DNA of 64,000 bases from Bacteroidales bacterium (GTDB taxonomy: Bacteria; Bacteroidota; Bacteroidia; Bacteroidales; F082), in NCBI GenBank assembly GCA_017553625.1, contig JAFZKP010000035.1, positions 30,488 through 94,487 on the forward strand, written 5' to 3'. The first letter of the stretch is position 1. Every line of letters starts with the position of its first letter. Under the pieces are notes generated by a model. It made no database searches. It was not told the DNA's origin and worked only from the letters and a program-made list of their open reading frames with translations. Both the position numbers and the translations under genes were made by a program. This document shows positions 8,025 to 17,086 of the stretch, one piece after another.

Positions 8025-8786
8025 TTACTTTTTCAAAAGACTGATTATTTTACCAAAATAACGTGAAACCTGCTTGAAAAAATTGCTCGGCAGGTTGTGT
8101 TCGCGAATGCAACGCATCCTTTCCCTCATGATTTTTCTATGCACTTTCAAACCGTTTGAAGACGTGCCACCGCTTCGCATATTTACAAATATATCGTTGA
8201 TATACAATGTTTTAATATTTCCAATCCAAATCATTTTCACAAACATGTCGTAGTCGGCGCAGATCGGATAGTCGAGGCTGTAGAGTCCGTATTTGTCGTA
8301 GCACTCACGTTTCACATAAAACGACGGATGTGGTGGCATCTGTCCCCAACATATTTTTTCCCTTTTGAAATCCTTGCCGGAAAACATACGCACTGTCTTG
8401 CTTGTGTCATTCCAATCGACATATCTTACATCTGCGTAAACGCCATCAATTCCTGGGTTTTCCGTAAACGCAACGTTGATTTTTTCAAGCACGTTGTCAG
8501 ATGCGAAGAAGTCATCGCTGTTGAGAATTCCGACAATATCGCCTTGCGCCATCTTCACGCCTTTGTTCATGGCATCGTAAATTCCCTTGTCTTTTTCGGA
8601 AACCCAACGCAGACGGCCTTCAAATTTAGGCTCGAACTCCTTCACGATTTCAATCGTATTATCCTTTGAATTTCCGTCTATGATAATATAATCCACATCT
8701 TTAAACGTCTGATTCAGAACGCTTTGCAGAGTGTCACGCAAGGTCTCGGCACTGTTATATGTCGCTGTTATCAAGGATATTTTCAT
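8025..8786 (-). CDS. Family 2 glycosyltransferase
   Basis: A GT2 enzyme of 253 residues from the preferred start at 8786 (MKISLITATYNS); the reading frame extends three codons further to 8795, but the later ATG gives the standard family N-terminus. Motifs are TATYNSAETL, IIDGNSKDNT, EKDKGIYDAMNKGV and LNSDDFF. This pattern is common among WcaA/WbbD-like transferases of O-antigen and colanic-acid clusters. Its start lies inside the 3' end of the upstream GT4 gene (32-base overlap), which implies translational coupling. Confidence 0.88.
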   Translation of the reverse strand: MKISLITATYNSAETLRDTLQSVLNQTFKDVDYIIIDGNSKDNTIEIVKEFEPKFEGRLRWVSEKDKGIYDAMNKGVKMAQGDIVGILNSDDFFASDNVLEKINVAFTENPGIDGVYADVRYVDWNDTSKTVRMFSGKDFKREKICWGQMPPHPSFYVKRECYDKYGLYSLDYPICADYDMFVKMIWIGNIKTLYINDIFVNMRSGGTSSNGLKVHRKIMRERMRCIREHNLPSNFFKQVSRYFGKIISLLKK

Positions 8787-9966
8787 ACAAATCAATATAA
8801 TCTTTAAAACGATCGTCTTTATTATAAAATTTCACAGCTCTTTCTCTGCAACTATCTGAATAACAATGTTTTCCATTTTTACGGACAACTTCAATAGCCG
8901 TGCAAAGCTGCTCAAAATCACCTTTGTCAACCACTATGCCGGTCTCAGGCGTTATCGACTCCGGGCTGCCTCCGGTTTTGTAAGTAATCACTGGCGTTCC
9001 ACAAGCCAAAGCCTCAAGATTAACTGTCGGGAACGTGTCTTTGTATGTCGGGTTGACAAAAACATCCGCAAGTGAATAATATTCAGCGAGTTCCTGTTGA
9101 TTGTTGGTGCGCGAAACAGCAATTATCGACTTAGGCAATTTCTGTTTCAATTCGTCCTTTACACCAACCATAACCACCTGATAATAAACGTTATCAGACA
9201 ATTTGATAAATTCTTGAACGCCTTTGTCGTCGTCCCAGTTGGAGGCGACACCCAAAATCATAAATTTATTGGAGGAGATTTTTCCACTCGCTTCGCTCGG
9301 TCGAAATGACGAGATGTCAACGCCGTTATTGATGACTTTTATTGGATATTTTGCCAAAAAAGACTGTTTCACTTTATCTTCAAGCCAATGCGAAACAGGA
9401 ACTATCGTCATGTTTTTCACTGATGTGAAACATTGTTTTTTCAACTCGAAATTCCTTCTCGACCTGTCGATTAATGACTTTGGATACCAATCCATAATAT
9501 ATTGACAATCATGGCATTGCGTTTTCCATTTATCACAATTGTAATTCTCGAACTGCGAACAGTGTCCCGTAATGCTCCAGCAGTCGTGCAAAGTCCATAC
9601 GACCGGCACGCCGCTTTTTGCCAGATAATCGAACAAAATCTGATAATTCAGATAATACCCGTGGATGTTATGCAGGTGAACAATGTCTGGTTTTATCTCT
9701 TCAAGCTTGGTTATCAACGACTTTGTGGCGCATTTCAAGCCAAGTCCATGTGCGTCGAACAACAGACTCCTCATGCCGTTCAATCGCTCCTGATTTTTGG
9801 TAGTCGTCTGAATATCGGCGAATTGCGATTTGTTGACATACCGCGCCCCATGCACAATGGTTGTATCAAATCCTCGTCCCGCGCCCACGTGCGAGATCTG
9901 CTCCACGATACGACCATGCGAGCCACAGTTTAAAGCGGTATTTATCTGAACAATCTTCGGCATCAC
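8755..9966 (-). CDS. Family 4 glycosyltransferase
   Basis: A 403-residue GT-B fold transferase. The N-terminal half has HGRIVEQI, LHNIHGYYLNY and VWTLHDCW, typical of WcaC/WbbO-like GT4 enzymes. The C-terminal half has the E-x7-E-like motif EALACGTPVITYKTGG-PE that binds the donor nucleotide. The linker between halves (about residues 219-231) is encoded by a REP-like repeat (9275-9310) and reads SSFRPSEASGKIS. The gene overlaps its upstream neighbour by 4 bases. Sugar specificity is unknown. Confidence 0.9.
   Translation of the reverse strand: MMPKIVQINTALNCGSHGRIVEQISHVGAGRGFDTTIVHGARYVNKSQFADIQTTTKNQERLNGMRSLLFDAHGLGLKCATKSLITKLEEIKPDIVHLHNIHGYYLNYQILFDYLAKSGVPVVWTLHDCWSITGHCSQFENYNCDKWKTQCHDCQYIMDWYPKSLIDRSRRNFELKKQCFTSVKNMTIVPVSHWLEDKVKQSFLAKYPIKVINNGVDISSFRPSEASGKISSNKFMILGVASNWDDDKGVQEFIKLSDNVYYQVVMVGVKDELKQKLPKSIIAVSRTNNQQELAEYYSLADVFVNPTYKDTFPTVNLEALACGTPVITYKTGGSPESITPETGIVVDKGDFEQLCTAIEVVRKNGKHCYSDSCRERAVKFYNKDDRFKDYIDLYENILDNSDI
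9275..9310. repeat. REP-like repeat inside a glycosyltransferase gene
   Basis: On the minus strand GTCATTTCGA-CC-GAGCGAAGCGAG-TGG-AAAAATCTC has the same build as the intergenic arms at 3038-3075 and 4101-4134 (GTCATTCCGA...GAGGAAYCTC). It is read through in frame. Confidence 0.55.
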
Positions 9967-11066
9967 ACAAACACTTTTTTCATCACGTCAATCTGATGGT
10001 GGATGTTCCATTTGGCATCAATAGTACGATACGCCGCAGCTCTTGTGATTTCACGCTCTTCCGGCGTTTTTGCAAGCCAAATCTTTATCTTTTCTGTCAT
10101 GTCATCCACATCGTCCATCTTAAAGAAACTGCCCGTCACATCTGGCGTAATCGCTTCAAACTCAGGCATTTGATATGGAAAATTGTCGTGCGTCACCACC
10201 GGACAGCCATACGTCATGGCGTGAATCGAGGTCAAGCCGACATTGCCTGGAGAAACGCACACTGCCGAGTTGTAAAACATCTCGCCAATCGTCGCCTCAT
10301 CATAACACGGACCATATAACCACACAGAATCTTTAACTCCCAACTCATTGATAATCTTTGGCAAATCAACATTTTCATCATCTTTTCCGACAATCACAAG
10401 GTTGCATTTCACACCTTCATTTTTCAATTTCTTGAAACTCTCAACAAGCAAATCCAGTCTCTTAATCTTCTGAATCCTTCCGATGTAAAAAATAATTGGC
10501 TCATCGTTGCCGAAATGTGACGAAAAAATATCTGTCTTCTTCAATCTATCTCTTACAACCAATTGATTATCAGTGTCCATCGAGTTTGCAACACAAAACA
10601 TCTTCCGTTTGTCAATGCCGTCCTTTTCCATCAATCCAATTGAATAATCGGAATAGACCATTATCTTCGTAAAAAGCTTTAAAAACGTTTTTTTCACGAT
10701 TCTTTTCACAAAGCCTTCTCTTCCGTAATATCCATGAGTCCACGTCACAGTTTTCTTACCTAACAATTTGGCAATCAATAATATAACCCAATATGAAATA
10801 CAGAACGGCTCGCCGCTTAAGACGAAATAATCGTAGTTTTTGAAAATCAGCCGCACCGATTTCCTCTGCCAATAGAAGGTGTTCCTGATAAAAACGTTGT
10901 GAAACTCCTTTTTAAAACCTTTTAACTCATTGTAATTCAGCTTCTTAATCGGATTCTGCATCTTGTCACCGAAATAAAAGTCACAGTCGAAATTCTCGCT
11001 CATCAGCGAGAAAATCGGCATTCGGTAATGCGGAGCCATATTGAAAATGCAACAAATCTTCATCAT
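9963..11066 (-). CDS. Family 4 glycosyltransferase
   Basis: A 367-residue GT4 enzyme. The start is CCIFNMAPHYRMPIF, where HYR resembles the acceptor-binding N-terminal loop. A WTHGYYGREG segment lies near 108-117. The second Rossmann half has IFYIGRIQKIKRLDLL and the donor-binding AMTYGCPVVTHDNFPYQMPE. The protein has several Lys/Arg-rich stretches between the domains (for example RIVKKTFLKLF), as in peripherally membrane-bound transferases. It overlaps both the upstream flippase gene and the downstream GT4 gene by 4 bases each (ATGA-type junctions). Confidence 0.9.
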   Translation of the reverse strand: MMKICCIFNMAPHYRMPIFSLMSENFDCDFYFGDKMQNPIKKLNYNELKGFKKEFHNVFIRNTFYWQRKSVRLIFKNYDYFVLSGEPFCISYWVILLIAKLLGKKTVTWTHGYYGREGFVKRIVKKTFLKLFTKIMVYSDYSIGLMEKDGIDKRKMFCVANSMDTDNQLVVRDRLKKTDIFSSHFGNDEPIIFYIGRIQKIKRLDLLVESFKKLKNEGVKCNLVIVGKDDENVDLPKIINELGVKDSVWLYGPCYDEATIGEMFYNSAVCVSPGNVGLTSIHAMTYGCPVVTHDNFPYQMPEFEAITPDVTGSFFKMDDVDDMTEKIKIWLAKTPEEREITRAAAYRTIDAKWNIHHQIDVMKKVFV

Positions 11067-12514
11067 TTTTTCTTATGTAAAAACGTTCCGATTATATATT
11101 TCACTTCGCCGAACATCGGGCGGTTGAACACAAATGCAAGCAAAAGATAAGCTATAGCGTATATAACTATTTGAATTACAGCAATATAATACATATTCAG
11201 CCCGACAAACAACTTCGCTCCAATGAGATATGCCACCGCACCGGCAGCCGCCGCAACGAGCGCAATATCAAACAAATCCTTCAGCTGAATGAAGATGCTG
11301 AAGTTGAGATAATGTGCCGCAAGTGACGCGTGTATCAGGAAAACAAGATAAAAACGGATTGTCACAGCCCAAATTATGCCTCTGACACCGAAAAACGAGC
11401 CTGCAATAATCAAAAGCAAACCCAAAACCGACTTGATGCAGGTCCATCTGAACAAAACCCTGCTCTTACCAATGGCAGCGACAGCGTTGTAGTTGATGTC
11501 GCCCAAAGCCTCCGCCATGCCGCCGATGCACAGAATTTGGAAAAACGGCACGCAGTCGACCCATTTGTCGGTGAGCATCAAAACAATGGCAGGTTTCGCT
11601 ATCAAAATCACCAGAATCATCGCTGGAAACACCACAAATGCCATCACTTTCGTGATTCTGCGAAGGATGTTCTGCAAATGCTCCAAATCATCCTGAAACT
11701 TCGAGAAAATCGGGAACGTCACCTGATTGACGACCGTCGAGGCTGTGTTCGACATTATCGACTCGAATTTACGCGCCTGCGAATACAATCCCACATCTCT
11801 CGCCGTGTACATTTTACCCATTATAAGTGCCTGAACCTCATTGGCAAATGTCACAATCATATTCGAAAGGAGAATGAATCCGCCAAAGCCAAACAACTCC
11901 TTGAAAGACTTCTTGCTGAAAACCAACGAGGGTTTCCAACGATTGAAAATCCAATATAAAACCGTCGACATCCCGCTTATCAGAAGCTGTTGCGCGACAA
12001 GACACCAAACACCGAACCCGTTGTAAGCCATGGTGATAGCAATAATGACGGCTATCAAATTGGCACCCAAAACAATCAATGAAATCTTCTTGAACTGAAG
12101 CGTCTTGCGCAGATTGTTCTTGTGGACGAGCCCGAAAGAGTCAAGAATGATAATCAGTCCCTGAACCCTCAGAATTTCTTTAAGAATCGGGATTTCATAG
12201 TATCTCGCAATGACTGGTGCAAGGAAAAACAGCAGGAAATACAATCCCAAAGCAAGAAGCAGATTCCAGTAGAAAATAGTGGAATAATCATCCTGTGTCG
12301 GGTCTTTCTTCTGTATCAAAGCCGCACCGAAACCGCCGTCGACAAAAATCTGCGACAACGAGATGAACACCATAAGCAGGGCTATGCACCCGAAATCGTC
12401 AGGCGACAACAAACGGGCAAGCACAAGATTCGCCACAAACGCCAGGAAAAGCGTTGCAAATCGCTGTACCGTGGTCCAAGCCACTCCGCTAACCGTCTGC
12501 TGACCTAACGACAT
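11063..12514 (-). CDS. Wzx-type polysaccharide flippase (MOP superfamily)
   Basis: A 483-residue integral membrane protein with about 12-14 hydrophobic helices and the N-terminal signature VSGVAWTTVQRFATLFLAFVANLVLARLLSPDDFG, characteristic of the WzxC/polysaccharide transporter branch of the MOP exporters. The role is to flip the undecaprenyl-diphosphate-linked repeat unit across the inner membrane. Having a flippase next to a Wzy-like polymerase/ligase and two phosphoglycosyl transferases points to Wzx/Wzy-dependent assembly rather than ABC export. It overlaps the opine-dehydrogenase-like gene upstream by 1 base (TGATG). Confidence 0.93.
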   Translation of the reverse strand: MSLGQQTVSGVAWTTVQRFATLFLAFVANLVLARLLSPDDFGCIALLMVFISLSQIFVDGGFGAALIQKKDPTQDDYSTIFYWNLLLALGLYFLLFFLAPVIARYYEIPILKEILRVQGLIIILDSFGLVHKNNLRKTLQFKKISLIVLGANLIAVIIAITMAYNGFGVWCLVAQQLLISGMSTVLYWIFNRWKPSLVFSKKSFKELFGFGGFILLSNMIVTFANEVQALIMGKMYTARDVGLYSQARKFESIMSNTASTVVNQVTFPIFSKFQDDLEHLQNILRRITKVMAFVVFPAMILVILIAKPAIVLMLTDKWVDCVPFFQILCIGGMAEALGDINYNAVAAIGKSRVLFRWTCIKSVLGLLLIIAGSFFGVRGIIWAVTIRFYLVFLIHASLAAHYLNFSIFIQLKDLFDIALVAAAAGAVAYLIGAKLFVGLNMYYIAVIQIVIYAIAYLLLAFVFNRPMFGEVKYIIGTFLHKKK

Positions 12515-13725
12515 CAGTCTACAATATCTTCAATGTTCTTAAATCCGTAATAGCAAGGCACACCCGACTTATATGGCGCGCTAAGGTCTTTGTTATCAAC
12601 CATCAAGCGTCCAGCACCGTCAATAATCCTTTCCTCGCGAACCATCTGCGCCCAACGCAAAATAGCGTCGATAGTCGGGACCTCAATCTTCAATTGCTCG
12701 GCAATCCATTTCGCAATGCAGTTGCCAAAATAGATGTCGTCCATGAAAAACCTGTAGTTTTTGTCAATCTCCCAAAGTCCTTCCTTGTTCTGAACGACAG
12801 GCGTCCCGATGGCTACAAGCGTCTGCGAGTTGATGAAAGACTCTTTGATATCAGTGTTGTGCGACTGATAAGAAAAACGTTCAAGTGCCAGATAATCAAG
12901 CATATATCTAAAATCTTTCTGCGGATAACGCTCTTTTATCTCCTCCCTGATTTTTGTATAATCATAATCTAAATCGGCAAGCAAATCGGCAGATACATCA
13001 TCATAATCACGATAAAACATCGGCACATCCGCTTTATTTTGCCAATAACGCCCGCAAACTTTATACAAACCGAAGCATCTTGACGTGTGAATTATCTGAT
13101 TATCAACCGATAACGTCAGAGAAAGAAAGTTTTCACTTTGCTCCACAGCGCCTTTTCCGAACCATTTGTTGCAAATATTCTCAAAAAACTCCTCGTCAAT
13201 CTGCTTGAAATACGACTTCGGATAGCATGCGGCATAATTAGCGGCCTTGCATCCGTATGTCACTCCGATTTTACCATATTCGATAGTCCGTGCAATCCAA
13301 GGAATCAAGCCGAAAGCGAACGTCACGATGTTGTCGTAGGAGTACTTGTTTTTTATCTCGTCGACCATCCAGTTCCAGCCCCCTTGACCATACATCGTGC
13401 CTAAAAAAACCGTCTTGTTTCTGTTGATATACGGCGCAATCTCCTCCAAACCGATTCTGTATTTGTGAACCGGCATGCAAAAAACGATATAATCTGCGTC
13501 AGGGATGATTTCAGCCGCATTGTCCGACGCTTTTTTCAATGGTCCGGAGAATGTCTGCAGCACCTTTCCATCCGGAGATTGGTATTGAAGCTCAATTGTA
13601 TGATGCCATTTTTCAGGTTTCGAAGTGAAAATCGACACCTCAAAGTCGGAGTCTTTCAAAAACGGAATCAGCGTGTGCGCACTGCTGCCGCCTCCACAGA
13701 CAACAAGTTGTTTCTTTTTTACCAT
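12514..13725 (-). CDS. Opine dehydrogenase-like NAD(P)-dependent enzyme
   Basis: A 403-residue two-domain dehydrogenase. The N-terminal Rossmann part has the glycine-rich LVVCGGGSSAHTLIPFL (8-24) and ADYIVFCMPVHKYR. The C-terminal part, with NYRFFMDDIYFGNCIAKW and VPTIDAILRWAQMV, matches the layout of the octopine/opine dehydrogenase C-terminal domain. Family members reductively condense an alpha-keto acid with an amino acid's amino group to give N-(1-carboxyalkyl) amino acids. It overlaps the ATP-grasp gene upstream by 7 bases and the flippase downstream by 1, so it belongs to the polysaccharide operon. This suggests it makes an opine-like substituent for the glycan (inference). The Rossmann loop is degenerate (GGGSSA), which may mean unusual cofactor binding. 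Confidence 0.72.
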   Translation of the reverse strand: MVKKKQLVVCGGGSSAHTLIPFLKDSDFEVSIFTSKPEKWHHTIELQYQSPDGKVLQTFSGPLKKASDNAAEIIPDADYIVFCMPVHKYRIGLEEIAPYINRNKTVFLGTMYGQGGWNWMVDEIKNKYSYDNIVTFAFGLIPWIARTIEYGKIGVTYGCKAANYAACYPKSYFKQIDEEFFENICNKWFGKGAVEQSENFLSLTLSVDNQIIHTSRCFGLYKVCGRYWQNKADVPMFYRDYDDVSADLLADLDYDYTKIREEIKERYPQKDFRYMLDYLALERFSYQSHNTDIKESFINSQTLVAIGTPVVQNKEGLWEIDKNYRFFMDDIYFGNCIAKWIAEQLKIEVPTIDAILRWAQMVREERIIDGAGRLMVDNKDLSAPYKSGVPCYYGFKNIEDIVD

Positions 13726-14624
13726 TTTCTGCTTATTTTTTCAGGTAAATCAATGTATTTGCCCATCTCGACGGTCGTTTCGTAAGTGTATTCACGGTCT
13801 AAAACGTTGCCGTCAGGAGAGAATGTCAGTTCGCCAAAGAACACTCTTTCTCCCACAGCGTACAAGTCGACTCTCACATACGGAATGCCTTCCGAGAGCT
13901 TCTTTGCGACCTCGAGAATCTTGTCCAAAGCTTCCGGTTTCTCCACATTGCCGCCATCATTCGGGTCGTCATCTTTCAATAAAAACAGACGTTTCCAGTC
14001 AGTCGAGTAAATAGCTCCTTTCGAGTGGCGGGTAACAATGTCGCGGTCGTAACAAACACCGATAAACTTTGGCTCGCCATTGAAACAATGAACCTTGTAA
14101 TCCTTCACATCGCGATAATCCTTTACAGGCAAAAACTGCTCGCAGATTATCATCGGCTTGATGTAATGATAATGTCTCTCTGGAGTCTTCGCGCCCCAGT
14201 CCACCTTCATCCATTCCTTCAGCTGCTTGACGCTTTTCTTCACATCAAGTTTGCTTTTATCCTCAACAATGATATTATAGCCGCATCCGTGGTTGCATTT
14301 CATCACAAAACGCTGCGGAAGTGCCTCGAAATCAATCTTGTCGGCATCGTCCCAAGCACCATAAAGTTCAAGCAAAATGTCATCCAAACCCTTGCTTTTG
14401 ATATAATCACGAGCGGCATATTTGTCAGCGCCTATCGACTTCAATTCAGGCTGCCAATATTTGTTGAGCCAAATCAACTTTTCCGACCACGTCTGCGGAT
14501 TCTTCAAGTTCAATTTATGTCCAGAATGATGTCTGTAGCTCACTCTCATAATCAAATCAGCCGTGAAACTGTTTTTCATCATGATAGCCTGGATAAAATC
14601 CGTGATTTTTCTTCTTAATGTCAT
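13719..14624 (-). CDS. TupA-like ATP-grasp ligase
   Basis: A 301-residue protein of the TupA-like ATP-grasp type found in polysaccharide clusters. Visible hallmarks are NPQTWSEKLIWLNKYW, ADKYAARDYIKSKG, LPQRFVMKCNHGCGYNIIV (nucleotide-binding strand-loop), DYKVHCFNGEPKFIGVC, and a C-terminal VRVDLYAVGERVFFGELTFSPDGN that supplies the Mg-binding acidic residues. ATP-grasp enzymes activate a carboxylate with ATP and join it to an amine; TupA of Bacillus is tied to teichuronopeptide synthesis. Here it may amidate a uronic acid with an amino acid or opine made by the overlapping downstream gene. The reaction is inferred, not proven. Confidence 0.8.
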   Translation of the reverse strand: MTLRRKITDFIQAIMMKNSFTADLIMRVSYRHHSGHKLNLKNPQTWSEKLIWLNKYWQPELKSIGADKYAARDYIKSKGLDDILLELYGAWDDADKIDFEALPQRFVMKCNHGCGYNIIVEDKSKLDVKKSVKQLKEWMKVDWGAKTPERHYHYIKPMIICEQFLPVKDYRDVKDYKVHCFNGEPKFIGVCYDRDIVTRHSKGAIYSTDWKRLFLLKDDDPNDGGNVEKPEALDKILEVAKKLSEGIPYVRVDLYAVGERVFFGELTFSPDGNVLDREYTYETTVEMGKYIDLPEKISRKW

Positions 14625-14652
14625 ATTTTTAATTGTTAATTTTTCAAAACTT

Positions 14653-15864
14653 TTAACTTCTTGTCACCTCTAACCCGTTCTCGCTCAGCCGCATATCCAC
14701 AAAACGAGCCCTTTCATTCGGTGGATTTTGTGTCAAGACCTTTTTAATTTCCGCTGCCGCGACATCGTCTTTCGCCACCATGTATACGAACCCTCCGCCG
14801 CCAGCGCCAGGCAACTTATAACCGATGCAATAATCGTCAATCTTTCTCAAAATCGCCTCCACTTCCGAAGGATTAGTGCCGCTGTCAAGACGTTTGTTCT
14901 GCTCCCATGTCTTGGCAATCATCTTTCCAAATCCTTGATAATCATTCTTTTGTATCACGTCAAACATCTCAATGGCATGATTTTTTATCTCGGCGAGCAA
15001 TGCCATGGTAACGTCGTCCCTGACAAACATTTTCTTCACTATCTCCGCGAGTATTCCTTTGGCAGTACGAGTGATTCCTGTGTAATACAACAGATGGCTC
15101 GACTTGTATTCAGGCTTTGTGAACAGATAATCTGGCAGCCAGCGCACCACAGGCGTCTGGTCATAACCCGCTTTCGTTTCAAGCAGCTTCACGCCATGAC
15201 AGACGCCGCCGTACTGGTCTTGCCATCCGCCGCCCGTTGTCAGCAACTGCTCAAGAATCAATGTCTTGTTGCAGACTGTGGTCTTGTCCCAACCAAGTTT
15301 GCAGAAATCAGACAACGCAGCAAGCACCGTGGCCGACAGCACCGACGAAGTACCCAAGCCACTTCCTGCCGGTATCGCCGAGAGCAACGTTATCTCCATT
15401 CCGCACCCGAAATCACTTAATTGTTGTTGCAACGAAGCATATTTCTTCTGGCAGAACTTTGGCGCGAAGCCCGTAAGGGCGAGCGCCGCCTTTGGTATGC
15501 TGAACGGCGAGCCGACCTTTCTGAAGTCACAAACCTCATCAAAGTTGGTGATGACCTCCATGGCACCCAAGTCGATGGACCTCAACACTATACGAAGCTC
15601 ACTCGACGGCTTCACATACACCTGAATAGGCTGCTGTCCGTTCAACTCAATGGCGATGTTCACCACCGAGCCGCCTTCCATCAGGCAATACGGCGGTGTG
15701 TCGGTCCAGCCTCCAGCCAGGTCGATGCGCACAGGAGAACGGCTCCACACAATCTGGTCGGAATACACATCGCATCGCGGCATCTGCAAATCCGCCAACG
15801 CCGACGCTGTCAACCGCTCCTCTAACTCCTTAAACTCCATCATGATATGATTTTCGTTGCCCAA
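14653..15864 (-). CDS. L-fucokinase half of a split Fkp (GHMP kinase)
   Basis: A 403-residue GHMP-family sugar kinase matching the C-terminal half of the bifunctional Fkp of Bacteroides. Evidence: RSPVRIDLAGGWTDTPPY (42-59), the ATP-binding PAGSGLGTSS (165-174), and the C-terminal GYKLPGAGGGGFVYMV. It should phosphorylate L-fucose at C1. The frame opens at 15864, which overlaps the pyrophosphorylase gene by 35 bases; internal ATGs at 15843 or 15840 would shorten the overlap to 14 or 11 bases. HddA-type heptose kinases are a less likely reading, since their first motif differs (SFAGGGTD-like). Confidence 0.88.
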   Translation of the reverse strand: MGNENHIMMEFKELEERLTASALADLQMPRCDVYSDQIVWSRSPVRIDLAGGWTDTPPYCLMEGGSVVNIAIELNGQQPIQVYVKPSSELRIVLRSIDLGAMEVITNFDEVCDFRKVGSPFSIPKAALALTGFAPKFCQKKYASLQQQLSDFGCGMEITLLSAIPAGSGLGTSSVLSATVLAALSDFCKLGWDKTTVCNKTLILEQLLTTGGGWQDQYGGVCHGVKLLETKAGYDQTPVVRWLPDYLFTKPEYKSSHLLYYTGITRTAKGILAEIVKKMFVRDDVTMALLAEIKNHAIEMFDVIQKNDYQGFGKMIAKTWEQNKRLDSGTNPSEVEAILRKIDDYCIGYKLPGAGGGGFVYMVAKDDVAAAEIKKVLTQNPPNERARFVDMRLSENGLEVTRS

Positions 15865-17083
15865 AAAGCCTTTTCAAATTAGCCTGATTCAAGATTTCCT
15901 CTGCGGAAACCATTGGATATAAACCGTTTACGTTTTCACCACCCAGAATCATATTCACAGCCTTTCCCAACTCCTCAACGTCATCAACAACAGGGAATGC
16001 CTTCACTTTAAACGCGTCTTCTTCACCAGCATCGACGTATTTGAACGGCTCATTGAATCCGTAAGGTCGTGCCACAAACGATTTATCACCAATCGGTATA
16101 ATGTCGAGGCAGTCGCCTGGTTTCAAATCTATTGTCCAGTCATTCCTTGGCACTCCAGTGATGATATTTTTCTCTGAAATCGACCAATTTCTACCAATGA
16201 AGCTGTTTTCTATCCAAATCTCACTGTTTTTTTCAGAAAAATCAGTTTCCACGACACAATTTTGAGTAAAAACAGACTTTTTATGTCCTAAAACCGCCAT
16301 CGTCGATGAAATCAGCTCACGACTCGTGCCATAATGGTAAAACTCTCCACCTTTTAGCGTTAAAATACTGACACTCAATTTGTTAAGCTCTTCATCATCA
16401 ACTTCCGGATGCTGGCCGAGACACCTCCCGAAATCGGAATAAAGGTCGTAGTACTTTATATTTCCTTCTGCGTCCTTTGAACGTTTCTCCAACATTTCAA
16501 CGGCTTTGTCGCTTAACAGCCATAAACCGATGTCCATCAAATAGTTATGCGTTGTTTTCACTTCCGCCAGCCGTTCCAATGAGGGTTTCTGCATCATGAA
16601 GTCAAGTTCCAAGCCACAGTCTTTTTTCATGGCAAAAACACCATGATTCTTGGCTATTTCAGGTTCAACCTCCAAGCCGTAGCATATCACATCGGCGTAT
16701 GGAATCTCTTCCAAAACCACAGACGTCCTGATGAAAACGTCGCCGCTTGCAATCAACGTGTTAACGCCTGTCGGCGCTTTTTGCATTATCTCCTTATACA
16801 ACGGCAGCTGCATCTCCAGCAGGCTCGTATTAAACTCCGGAATCGGTGTCAAAACCTTGCCCGAGGTGGAATATGACGGCAAACGCCTCGACTCACCTCC
16901 CGCATGAATCAGAATCTTCTTCCCTGACGCTCCGCTTCTCTCCAAAAGCCACACACTGCCGCCTCCCGAGCCCACGCGATGCCCTATCGGGTCGGACGCG
17001 CAGAAAAACTCATCGCGCGACAAGCCCGTTATCTCATGAAACGAACCGACAAGATTCGGCGGAAGCGACAACAATATTTTCAT
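15830..17083 (-). CDS. GDP-fucose pyrophosphorylase half of a split Fkp
   Basis: A 417-residue nucleotidyltransferase matching the N-terminal part of Fkp. Motifs: HRVGSGGGSVWLL (35-47) and the nucleotide-binding AGGESRRLPSYSTSGK (61-76), followed by LTPIPEF. It should couple L-fucose-1-phosphate and GTP to GDP-fucose. In Bacteroides one polypeptide of roughly 950 residues carries both activities; here the two halves total about 820 residues in two frames, and most of the helical linker of Fkp is missing. It ends at NLKRLFGQRKSYHDGV, just past the pyrophosphorylase core. Together with the kinase it would salvage exogenous fucose for the surface glycan. Confidence 0.88.
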   Translation of the reverse strand: MKILLSLPPNLVGSFHEITGLSRDEFFCASDPIGHRVGSGGGSVWLLERSGASGKKILIHAGGESRRLPSYSTSGKVLTPIPEFNTSLLEMQLPLYKEIMQKAPTGVNTLIASGDVFIRTSVVLEEIPYADVICYGLEVEPEIAKNHGVFAMKKDCGLELDFMMQKPSLERLAEVKTTHNYLMDIGLWLLSDKAVEMLEKRSKDAEGNIKYYDLYSDFGRCLGQHPEVDDEELNKLSVSILTLKGGEFYHYGTSRELISSTMAVLGHKKSVFTQNCVVETDFSEKNSEIWIENSFIGRNWSISEKNIITGVPRNDWTIDLKPGDCLDIIPIGDKSFVARPYGFNEPFKYVDAGEEDAFKVKAFPVVDDVEELGKAVNMILGGENVNGLYPMVSAEEILNQANLKRLFGQRKSYHDGV

Positions 17084-17086
17084 CTG

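Noticed and set aside
9502-9933. Long plus-strand frames opposite the glycosyltransferase genes
   Set aside because: They have the composition and lack of motifs of shadow frames; the minus-strand proteins have clear GT2/GT4 motifs.
15830-15864. A frameshift error splitting one Fkp gene
   Set aside because: Not accepted as certain because the linker of fused Fkp is also missing and the kinase frame has its own start codons; kept as a possibility to check in reads.
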